Positions 1 to 6,282 of a stretch of 36,795 nucleotides of DNA are shown here, in pieces. Both the position numbers and the translations under genes were made by a program. Every line of letters starts with the position of its first letter. The first letter of the stretch is position 1. This DNA comes from Olivibacter sitiensis DSM 17696 (GTDB lineage Bacteria > Bacteroidota > Bacteroidia > Sphingobacteriales > Sphingobacteriaceae): positions 1-36,795 of the forward strand of contig NZ_ATZA01000029.1 in NCBI RefSeq assembly GCF_000427965.1, read 5' to 3'. The notes beneath the pieces are model-generated. The model had not been told where the DNA came from, did not search any database, and saw nothing but the letters and a program-made list of their open reading frames with translations.

Positions 1-396
1 ATGCTCTTCATGCGCAAGCTGGAAGAGGGAAAGCAGGCCGATGGCCTGCGCAAGGCACTGGTGGAGATGCTCTTGCCCTACAGGGAATGCGTCCACACCA
101 TCACCTCCGACAACGGCACCGAGTTCGCCCGGCACAAGCTGATCGCAAAGAAACTGAAGGCCGATTTCTTCTTCGCACACCCCTATTCCTCCTGGGAAAG
201 GGGTACCAACGAGAACACCAACAAGCTCATCAGGCAGTACATACCAAAAAAACAGTCGTTTGACGACTTCAACTGGCAGGATATCAGAAATATACAGTAC
301 AAAATCAATGCAAGACCAAGAAAAAAACTAGATTACCAAAACCCCAAGAGCATTTTTTATGCTACCTTAGACCAAAATGTTGCATTGGTGAGTTGA
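1..396 (+). CDS. IS30-family transposase, C-terminal part (cut by window edge)
   Basis: This is the C-terminal 131 residues of a DDE transposase, which would catalyse cut or copy of its own IS element. Two catalytic acids of the DDE triad are visible: the Asp in TSDNGTEF (residue 37) and the Glu in ERGTNENTNK (residue 71). They have 33 residues between them, the D(33)E spacing typical of IS30. The N-terminal helix-turn-helix and the first Asp must lie upstream of the window, so the ATG at position 1 is probably internal. The first 250 bases are richer in G+C than the DNA that follows, which fits a mobile element. Whether the full element is intact cannot be seen. Confidence 0.88.
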   Translation: MLFMRKLEEGKQADGLRKALVEMLLPYRECVHTITSDNGTEFARHKLIAKKLKADFFFAHPYSSWERGTNENTNKLIRQYIPKKQSFDDFNWQDIRNIQYKINARPRKKLDYQNPKSIFYATLDQNVALVS

Positions 397-400
397 ATCT
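1..400 (+). mobile_element. 3' end of an IS30-family insertion sequence
   Basis: The transposase reading frame stops at 396. IS30-family elements usually end within a few bases to tens of bases of the transposase stop, so the right inverted repeat probably lies around 375-405, in or just after GTTGCATTGGTGAGTTGAAT. The left end is outside the window, so the terminal repeats cannot be compared and the boundary is approximate. Confidence 0.6.
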
Positions 401-425
401 ACCTACAAGGGGTTTTTTGTAAGTA

Positions 426-457
426 TTTGGTAGTTAGGTTTATAATTTGTATGTTTG
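426..457 (+). promoter_or_regulatory. Bacteroidota-type promoter for the lytic transglycosylase
   Basis: A TTTG at 426-429 is followed, after 20 bases, by TATGTTTG at 450-457. This matches the Bacteroidota primary sigma consensus TTTG-N19-21-TAnnTTTG in every fixed base. Transcription would begin about 462-464, giving a leader of roughly 35 bases before the ATG at 497. The promoter lies just outside the presumed IS30 end. Confidence 0.7.
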
Positions 458-496
458 CATCGCTTTTTTGCATAACCAAACAGGGAAAGGTAAAAA

Positions 497-1297
497 ATGA
501 TAAAAAAACACCTCTTAACATGTACGTTGGCGGTGCTTTGTTTGATAGTCTCCAAGCTATTTATGTATGGAGTTCCGGCAGATAGGAAAACTACAAAAGC
601 GAAGCTTACCAATGTTGCAGAGGTCGTCAAAATGGAAGATGAGGAAGAGGAGACTGAGGGGTCTACATCGTCCTTGAATTTTGCGGCCGAAGACATGCCT
701 ACGGGTGATGTTAAAATTGAAGGCAAGATGGAACGTATGCTACGTGCCCATTCGTTTGATAGGTTGAAAACACATAGGTTTCACCAGAAAGCCAAATCGT
801 GGTTCCCCATTATTGAGCCAGTGCTCAAAGCACATGGTATCCCAGACGACTTTAAGTATATCCCTTTAGTGGAGAGCGGTCTTCAACAAGGCGTGTCTCA
901 TAAAGGTGCTTCCGGGCATTGGCAGTTTATGCCGGCCACGGCTAGGGCTTTCGGTCTCAAGGTCAATGGTACTGTTGATGAGCGGAACAATCTGCACAAA
1001 TCGACAGTAGCAGCCTGCAAGTACCTGAAAGCACTGTACAAGGAGTTTGGGAATTGGACTTTGGTGGCTGCCGCTTATAATACGGGCGGAGGCAGCCTGC
1101 GCCGCGTAATGCGCCATCAAGGTGAGGACAACTACTATAAGTTGCAGCTGAACCGCGAAACAGGTAGCTATGTGTACAAATTGATTTCGGTAAAACAAAT
1201 CATCGAAAATCCTCAAGAACACGGATACAAAGCACGGAAGCCTTCATCCCTCATGGCAAACAACGCCGAAGGCGAGGAGTCAAACGATCAAATGTAA
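497..1297 (+). CDS. MltD-like lytic transglycosylase (SLT domain)
   Basis: This enzyme would cleave the MurNAc-GlcNAc bond of peptidoglycan, leaving 1,6-anhydro ends, in the periplasm. Residues 1-27 form a signal peptide or membrane anchor. Residues 30-75 are a low-complexity linker with an acidic run (EDEEEETE). The SLT domain covers about 95-235: the catalytic Glu is E126 in PLVESGLQ, followed by GASGHWQFMPATAR (137-150) and the AYN motif at 193-195. There is no LysM repeat, unlike E. coli MltD, so it is a short form of 266 residues. The start fits a promoter 35-70 bases upstream and a purine-rich stretch (GGGAAAGG) before the ATG. It stands alone between the IS30 end and a terminator. Confidence 0.9.
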   Translation: MIKKHLLTCTLAVLCLIVSKLFMYGVPADRKTTKAKLTNVAEVVKMEDEEEETEGSTSSLNFAAEDMPTGDVKIEGKMERMLRAHSFDRLKTHRFHQKAKSWFPIIEPVLKAHGIPDDFKYIPLVESGLQQGVSHKGASGHWQFMPATARAFGLKVNGTVDERNNLHKSTVAACKYLKALYKEFGNWTLVAAAYNTGGGSLRRVMRHQGEDNYYKLQLNRETGSYVYKLISVKQIIENPQEHGYKARKPSSLMANNAEGEESNDQM

Positions 1298-1329
1298 TGT
1301 AGTTTGGCCTTTGCGTAGCCTCTAAGATT

Positions 1330-1374
1330 AAGACCATCTTTTACGGATCTGCCCGTAAAGATGGTCTTTGTTTT
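1330..1374 (+). terminator. Rho-independent terminator after the lytic transglycosylase
   Basis: The arms AAGACCATCTTTTACGG (1330-1346) and CCGTAAAGATGGTCTT (1353-1368) pair over 16 bp with one bulged T. TTGTTTTTT follows directly. It ends the plus-strand gene and lies between two convergent genes. The minus strand has no matching U run, so it probably works in one direction only. Confidence 0.85.
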
Positions 1375-1396
1375 TTACAATAAGTGCAATCCCGTT

Positions 1397-2341
1397 TTAT
1401 TTGCTTGCCTCATCAAGTAGTTCCAAGTCTTCGCTATCCAAGTGCAATTTAGGAGCAGCAAACAAGGTCTCGAGCTGGCTTGGGCTGGTAGCACTGGCAA
1501 TGGGCGCGCCAATATGTGGCTGGGCCAATAGCCATGCCAGTGAAACTGTTGCCGGGTTGGAGCTGTGTTTTGCCGACACTCTGTCTAAAGCATTCAATAC
1601 AGCCAAACCTTTCTCGTTGAGGTACTGCTTGACACCTTGGCCTCGCTGACTTTTGCCCAAATCAGCTTCGGAACGGTATTTTCCCGTAAGGAAACCTGAT
1701 GCTAGGGACCAATATGGGAAGACTGTTAGTCCATATTTCTCGGCAATGGGAGCATATTCCTTTTCATATTTACCGCGCTCTACAAGGTTGTAATGTGGCT
1801 GTAGCGCCTGGTACTTCGGAAAGCCATTTTTTTCCGCTATTTCAAAAGATTCTACAATCCGTTCTGGCGAAACATTAGAAACGCCTATATAGCGTACTTT
1901 GCCTGCCTTGACGATTTCGTCATAAGCCGAAAGGGTTTCTTCCACTGGCGTTTTATTATCGTCGAAGTGGGTGTAGTACAGGTCAATATAATCTGTTTGC
2001 AAGCGTTGTAGGGATTCGTCGACGGATTTCAAAATGTGCTTTTTGCTAATGTCGAAGGGGTGTTCCTTGGTCTCGGATCCCACCTTAGTGGCGATAACTA
2101 CCTCACTGCGGTTGTTTCGGGATTTGATCCAGTTACCTATGATCGTCTCCGATTGCCCTCCTTTGCCATTGATCCACCACGCGTAGGTGTCTGCCGTGTC
2201 AATGAAATTAAAACCTCCGGCAGTGAAATCGTCCAGTATTTCAAAAGATTTTTTTTCGTCCAATGTCCAACCAAAGACATTGCCTCCAAGATTGATTGGG
2301 GCTACCTGTAGATCCGTATTACCTATCGTTACTTTTTTCAT
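1397..2341 (-). CDS. Aldo/keto reductase
   Basis: This is a soluble NADPH-dependent oxidoreductase of the AKR family (TIM barrel) that reduces aldehydes or ketones; its substrate is not evident. The catalytic tetrad is complete: D48 and Y53 in FIDTADTYAW, K86 in VIATKVG and H125 in LYYTHFDD. The length of 314 residues is usual. A short insert with two Trp residues follows the catalytic Tyr. It lies 47 bases downstream of a second, only distantly similar aldo/keto reductase on the same strand, so the two are probably co-transcribed. The start chosen is the first ATG, followed by MKKVTIGNTDLQV, a normal AKR N-terminus. Confidence 0.92.
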   Translation of the reverse strand: MKKVTIGNTDLQVAPINLGGNVFGWTLDEKKSFEILDDFTAGGFNFIDTADTYAWWINGKGGQSETIIGNWIKSRNNRSEVVIATKVGSETKEHPFDISKKHILKSVDESLQRLQTDYIDLYYTHFDDNKTPVEETLSAYDEIVKAGKVRYIGVSNVSPERIVESFEIAEKNGFPKYQALQPHYNLVERGKYEKEYAPIAEKYGLTVFPYWSLASGFLTGKYRSEADLGKSQRGQGVKQYLNEKGLAVLNALDRVSAKHSSNPATVSLAWLLAQPHIGAPIASATSPSQLETLFAAPKLHLDSEDLELLDEASK

Positions 2342-2388
2342 TTTTTTACTTGCGTTTCTGTATATAAAGTTGATGCATGGGCGCCTTT

Positions 2389-3372
2389 TTAAAAGGCATC
2401 CACACTCTGATTGATGAGTTTGAGTTCCTCCTCGTTAAGCTCAATATTCATTGACTTGGCATTTTGTACGGATTGTTCCGCATTTCTAGCTCCCGCTAAG
2501 GCGATCGTAATTCCTGGGCGTTCCACCGTCCATCGAAGTACTAGTTGGCCCAAGGAGGCGCCTTTTGCGTCGGCAATAGGCCTTATCTTGTTGAGTAAGG
2601 CATCTGTTCGTTCAATGAATTCTGGCGTAAAATGCGGATGGCTAGCTCGGTGATCTCCTTCCTGAAATTGATGTCCAGGTTTTATTTTGCCAGTTAGCAA
2701 ACCCCTTTCCAATGGGCTGTACGCCAATATCGCTTTATGGTGCTCAATACAGTAAGGTACCGTTTCTTCTTCTATACCGCGATTGACCATGCTAAACGGT
2801 ATTTGATTGGATGCCAACTTGACGGACTGTTCTGCTTCTGCCATCTGTGCGGCACTGTAGTTACAAACACCCGCATAGCGGACTTTGCCTTGTTCTATTA
2901 ATTTGGCCACCGCCTCGAATGTTTCTGAAATGGGAGTGGTACTGTCTGGCCAATGTATCTGATACAGGTCTATGTAGTCGGTTCCCAGCCTTTTCAAGCT
3001 GTCTTCACATTCCTTGATGATGCTTTCCTTACCCGCATACTTATAGATGTCTATCTCCTTGCCGTTGTTGTCCTTGCTGTGGAATCCAAAATCACCTTTT
3101 GCCAAATCCCATCGCATGCCAAATTTGGTGAGAATTTGCAGTTTGTCCCTTTGGATACCCTTTATGGCCTCTCCAACAATCTCTTCGCTAGTACCTTGCC
3201 CATAAATAGGGGCGGTATCAATGGACGTAACTCCTAAATCGTAAGCTGCTTTGATGGCTTCTACGGCATCTTTTCTTTCCGTTTTTCCCCACATCCATCC
3301 ACCGGCTGCCCAGGCTCCAAATGTGATAACCGATAGGGAAAGATCCGTGTCTCCTAATTTTCTGTATTTCAT
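2389..3372 (-). CDS. Aldo/keto reductase (second copy, different subfamily)
   Basis: This is an NADPH-dependent aldo/keto reductase of 327 residues. The tetrad is D52 and Y57 in SIDTAPIYGQG, K83 in ILTKFGM and H140 in LYQIHWPD. An insert around residues 88-113, rich in Lys, Asp and Gly, lengthens the loop after the catalytic Lys. The motif LAYSPLERGLLTGK and the C-terminal cofactor region around LAGARNAEQ are typical of the family that includes YajO- and Tas-like enzymes. It is the first gene of a probable two-gene transcript with the reductase at 1397-2341. I saw no clear promoter upstream. The substrate is unknown. Confidence 0.92.
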   Translation of the reverse strand: MKYRKLGDTDLSLSVITFGAWAAGGWMWGKTERKDAVEAIKAAYDLGVTSIDTAPIYGQGTSEEIVGEAIKGIQRDKLQILTKFGMRWDLAKGDFGFHSKDNNGKEIDIYKYAGKESIIKECEDSLKRLGTDYIDLYQIHWPDSTTPISETFEAVAKLIEQGKVRYAGVCNYSAAQMAEAEQSVKLASNQIPFSMVNRGIEEETVPYCIEHHKAILAYSPLERGLLTGKIKPGHQFQEGDHRASHPHFTPEFIERTDALLNKIRPIADAKGASLGQLVLRWTVERPGITIALAGARNAEQSVQNAKSMNIELNEEELKLINQSVDAF

Positions 3373-3533
3373 GATTATTTGTTTAATTAGCTTTTGGAAG
3401 AACTACAAAATAGAACGGAATATCGCAGAATTTGTGTTGTGAGAAGCAACAATATTTAAAAACAGAATATTCCATGACAAAAAAAGGCCAACTACATATA
3501 GATAGTTGGCCAATAATGTGGGTGTCGGAAGCC

Positions 3534-4637
3534 TTATACCCCTTTAAAATATACGGTACTTACGGTTTCTGCCTGCTGAGGGGTGCCGTTATAGCTGTAA
3601 TCCACTTTTTCTTTTGGATCGGCTATGCAAATACTGGTATAGGCATTGCCGATATCCAGCCCTATAGCTTGATTTGCCAAACCAGGGCCACACCACTCCG
3701 CAGATCGGAGGTAGTAGCCAATACTTGCTATTTGTTCGGCATTTTCCGGTACGATGACCTTCAATATGTCTTCAAACTCGGCCTTGAAGAGCTCGACCAA
3801 TTGCGGATAGCGTGCCCCACCACCTACCAAATAGATGCGGTCTGTCTTTTCAAAATCGAGATCGGTAAAGGCTTTCTTTAGGGTAGGTGAAATAACGTCA
3901 TTGTAGTAAGAGTCGATTTGCGTTCTCTTCAGTTCTACCAAATCCTTTTTCTTTCGGTTCAGCACTATGCTGCCCTGTTGAAAGTTTTGGTTGATCATAT
4001 GTTCGTTTTTCATGCCCAGGTTAAACTCGCGGCTTAGCTCGTTTTTTAGGCCGTTAACTGCGTAGCGAAGTCCAGCTACGCTCATACAGGTCCTTGTCAC
4101 TAGGTTACCACCCGCGCACAAACCCGTTTCGCAGGTGCCATAGCCCAAGCTGACAATGAAGAAATTACCTTTTTCTGCCGTGCTTCCTTTGCGAATGGCA
4201 TTGATACAGCCCATGATTTCGGGCATCACGTCCAGGTGCTTTACCGTTACCTGCATGCGCTTTTTGGTATTTGCAAGCCCGTCATAACTTCCAGCCGTAT
4301 AGTCGATGAAAAGATCCTTCTCGGTAAAAAATTTAACAGCTTGCTGTTTATATAGCTCATAAGTCGTATAGGGGAAGCCGGTGGTAATGGCCACTTCGCC
4401 AGATGTGCCAGCTAGTGCCAATAGGATGCCTGCCTTTGCCAGCAGTTGATAATCCGTGTCTTCTGGCGAGCTGTTTATATTGCGATAGGGCGAAAGACCT
4501 TCCGATAAAGCGAGCTCACCTACCAAATAAGTTTGACGATCCTCGATAAGCTCAATTTGCCTTTCTTCAATTTTTGGTTGCAATAATAGGGGCTGGTTAT
4601 GGTGTTCGATGACACTGGGAATGTTGAAAAACTTCAT
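3534..4637 (-). CDS. ParM/StbA-like actin-fold ATPase with circularly permuted motif order
   Basis: This 367-residue protein has the motifs of the ParM/Alp7 branch of bacterial actins, but in rotated order. It begins with IPSVIE (6-11) and TYLVGELA (36-43), which in normal relatives follow the first phosphate loop. Then come TTGFPY (85-90), a phosphate-2-like segment VSLGYGTCETG (162-172) and the adenosine motif YLVGGGARYP (269-278). The phosphate-1 loop GLDIGNAYTS (326-335), normally at the N-terminus, lies 32 residues before the C-terminus. An in-frame stop precedes the ATG, so no N-terminal loop has been missed. The phosphate-2 Asp is replaced by Ser163. By family knowledge it could form nucleotide-dependent filaments; whether it does is inference. 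It is divergent from the M23-bactofilin operon. Confidence 0.8.
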   Translation of the reverse strand: MKFFNIPSVIEHHNQPLLLQPKIEERQIELIEDRQTYLVGELALSEGLSPYRNINSSPEDTDYQLLAKAGILLALAGTSGEVAITTGFPYTTYELYKQQAVKFFTEKDLFIDYTAGSYDGLANTKKRMQVTVKHLDVMPEIMGCINAIRKGSTAEKGNFFIVSLGYGTCETGLCAGGNLVTRTCMSVAGLRYAVNGLKNELSREFNLGMKNEHMINQNFQQGSIVLNRKKKDLVELKRTQIDSYYNDVISPTLKKAFTDLDFEKTDRIYLVGGGARYPQLVELFKAEFEDILKVIVPENAEQIASIGYYLRSAEWCGPGLANQAIGLDIGNAYTSICIADPKEKVDYSYNGTPQQAETVSTVYFKGV

Positions 4638-4697
4638 TGATCTAGGGGTTTAGTTAAATAATCATTATCACCTAAGCCATATTACGATAGCAATATT

Positions 4698-4729
4698 CAA
4701 ATATAAAGGTCTTATATTACAAATACAAG
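4698..4729 (-). promoter_or_regulatory. Candidate promoter of the actin-like gene
   Basis: Read on the minus strand, CTTG (4729-4726) is followed after 20 bases by TATATTTG (4705-4698). The -7 box fits TAnnTTTG exactly and the -33 box differs from TTTG by one base. The leader to the ATG at 4637 would be about 55 bases. Confidence 0.5.
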
Positions 4730-4831
4730 TAAGTATTGTCATAAATGATCCCATGCGGACAATATGTCCCGAAGATAGTTGGTAGTTTGAAAGTTTTTTT
4801 CGTAAAGTCATGATTATTTACCGATTATTAT

Positions 4832-4839
4832 TAGATTTG
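4832..4839 (+). promoter_or_regulatory. Candidate -7 box for the M23-bactofilin operon
   Basis: TAGATTTG matches the Bacteroidota -7 consensus TAnnTTTG and lies 61 bases before the ATG at 4901. No TTTG is present 19-21 bases upstream, so the site is supported by the -7 box alone. Confidence 0.35.
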
Positions 4840-4900
4840 CCTAGATCTGCCTTTTTAACTTAGACACTAAACTTGGCTTGCAGCAGTTTTCTTATTAATT

Positions 4901-5761
4901 ATGAAGAACAACCCAAAGAGTTCAAAATCGAGTAAATTAACCGTTCTTATGCTGGATGATCACCTGGCATCGGAAAAAATGTTACAGGTGCCAAAAAAAA
5001 TGTTGCTTTACTGGAGGCACTACACCTTTGCGATAATCGGTATTTTTCTTTTTTTGGGTATTTCTATTGCATGGTGTACCAGCAGGCTTTTGAGCTTGCA
5101 TGAAGATAAAGAATTGTTGAGGAAAAAGTTGGAGTATGCCAAGGAAAAGAATAAGACGCCCAATATGGAGGAGGTGAGGAGCAAGATGGAAAAGCTGGAG
5201 TCGAAATTGGAAGGCGTTACGTCATATCTACGAGAACGAGGAGTGAAAAACAATGGGTTGGAAGGTGGAAAAGGAGGTGAATCCTTTGAACTTACCCTGG
5301 AAAATGTAGACGAAGTATTGGATAGTTATGGTTTTTATATTGATAATATCCACCATGATTTAGTTGGTATACCATTGGGTTTTCCCGTAAAGGGCGTGAT
5401 GACAAGTGGTTTCGGTGTAAGGAAGAATCCTTTTTCAGGCAGTGGCTATGAAGTTCATACTGGCGTAGACTTGAAGGCGAACAAGGGGGACAAGGTACGC
5501 TCCCCGGCCAATGGTAAGGTGGTGTTTGCTGGCTGGAAGGGGGGCTATGGCAATTGCGTAATTATTCAGCATACTCACGGGTATGAGACATTATATGGGC
5601 ATTTATCCAAAATTGAAGTGAAATCCGGTAAGCAGGTAAAGGTAGGGGAAACCATAGGCTTGGTCGGCTCTACAGGACGCTCTACCGGAGCACATCTCCA
5701 TTATGAGATAAGTAAACAAGGGAAAAGATTGAATGCTGCTACTTTTTTAAAGAACAATTAA
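4901..5761 (+). CDS. Membrane-anchored M23 family metallopeptidase
   Basis: This is a probable peptidoglycan endopeptidase of the LytM/M23 type that would cut peptide cross-links in the periplasm. It has a basic cytoplasmic N-terminus (1-38), one membrane segment (about 41-66), a charged coiled-coil region (67-112) and the M23 domain (about 160-282). The zinc ligands are all present: H186 and D190 in EVHTGVD, and H267 in AHLHYE, with H234 (YGHLS) and H265 as the usual catalytic histidines, so it is likely active rather than a degenerate LytM regulator. The bactofilin gene starts 2 bases after its stop, which implies one transcript. Pairs of M23 peptidases and bactofilins control local wall remodelling and cell shape in several bacteria. 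Confidence 0.92.
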   Translation: MKNNPKSSKSSKLTVLMLDDHLASEKMLQVPKKMLLYWRHYTFAIIGIFLFLGISIAWCTSRLLSLHEDKELLRKKLEYAKEKNKTPNMEEVRSKMEKLESKLEGVTSYLRERGVKNNGLEGGKGGESFELTLENVDEVLDSYGFYIDNIHHDLVGIPLGFPVKGVMTSGFGVRKNPFSGSGYEVHTGVDLKANKGDKVRSPANGKVVFAGWKGGYGNCVIIQHTHGYETLYGHLSKIEVKSGKQVKVGETIGLVGSTGRSTGAHLHYEISKQGKRLNAATFLKNN

Positions 5762-5763
5762 TT

Positions 5764-6168
5764 ATGCTATTGTCAAACAACGAAAAAAAACGAAGTAAAG
5801 ATCAAGGAAGCCATCAGGAATTGACGATTATTGGAAAAGATTGCCTTATTAAAGGCGACTTGTCATCGGATAAGCCTGTGCGTTTGGACGGAAAGGTAAT
5901 TGGACTTGTAAAGGTAGAGGAAAGTTTGATTGTTGGCTCAGAGGGTGTGATAGAGGGCGACGTTGCTGCCAAGCATGTTATTATCTTCGGAAAGGTTGCG
6001 GGCAACATTACATCCGAAAAATTGGAAATCCGTGCTGAAGGAAAAGTGCTCGGCAATATCGATAGCAAGTTGATTGAAATGGAGGCTGGCGCACATTATG
6101 TTGGCGAGATGAAAATTGGCGCTTCTGAAGACGTCTCCGAGCCCGGAGTTATTTCCTTGAATAAATAG
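5764..6168 (+). CDS. Bactofilin
   Basis: This 134-residue protein belongs to the bactofilin (DUF583/CcmA) family, nucleotide-independent cytoskeletal proteins that polymerise as stacked beta-helices. Residues about 20-120 show the repeating pattern of short beta strands separated by Gly and Asp/Asn, for example IKGDL, LDGKVIG, VIEGDVAA, IFGKVAGNI and KVLGNI. The first 18 residues are polar and disordered, rich in Lys and Ser, and may bind the membrane or the partner. It follows the M23 peptidase gene by 2 bases and is almost certainly co-translated with it. By comparison with Helicobacter CcmA and its M23 partner, it probably positions the peptidase; that role here is inferred. Confidence 0.9.
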   Translation: MLLSNNEKKRSKDQGSHQELTIIGKDCLIKGDLSSDKPVRLDGKVIGLVKVEESLIVGSEGVIEGDVAAKHVIIFGKVAGNITSEKLEIRAEGKVLGNIDSKLIEMEAGAHYVGEMKIGASEDVSEPGVISLNK

Positions 6169-6217
6169 CCTAAACACAACTGAGATTTTATCGAGCTAAT
6201 TAATCCATAATTATCCT

Positions 6218-6225
6218 TATTTTTG
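6218..6225 (+). promoter_or_regulatory. Candidate -7 box upstream of uvrA
   Basis: TATTTTTG fits TAnnTTTG and lies 57 bases before the uvrA ATG at 6283. No good -33 TTTG is seen at the right distance. I see no LexA-type palindrome here. Confidence 0.35.
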
Positions 6226-6270
6226 TTTGCGTTCGACGGGCAGGACCTTTGTTGAAGGTTGTCGAACATT

Positions 6271-6276
6271 AAGGAG
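6271..6276 (+). promoter_or_regulatory. Shine-Dalgarno site deciding the uvrA start
   Basis: AAGGAG lies 6 bases before the ATG at 6283. Good Shine-Dalgarno sequences are rare in this window, so this one favours 6283 over the in-frame TTG at 6259. Confidence 0.7.
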
Positions 6277-6282
6277 TATGGA

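Noticed and set aside
3534-4637. Plasmid partition (par) locus
   Set aside because: Although the protein is ParM-like, no ParR-like DNA-binding gene, centromere repeats or plasmid gene is nearby; the neighbours are chromosomal.
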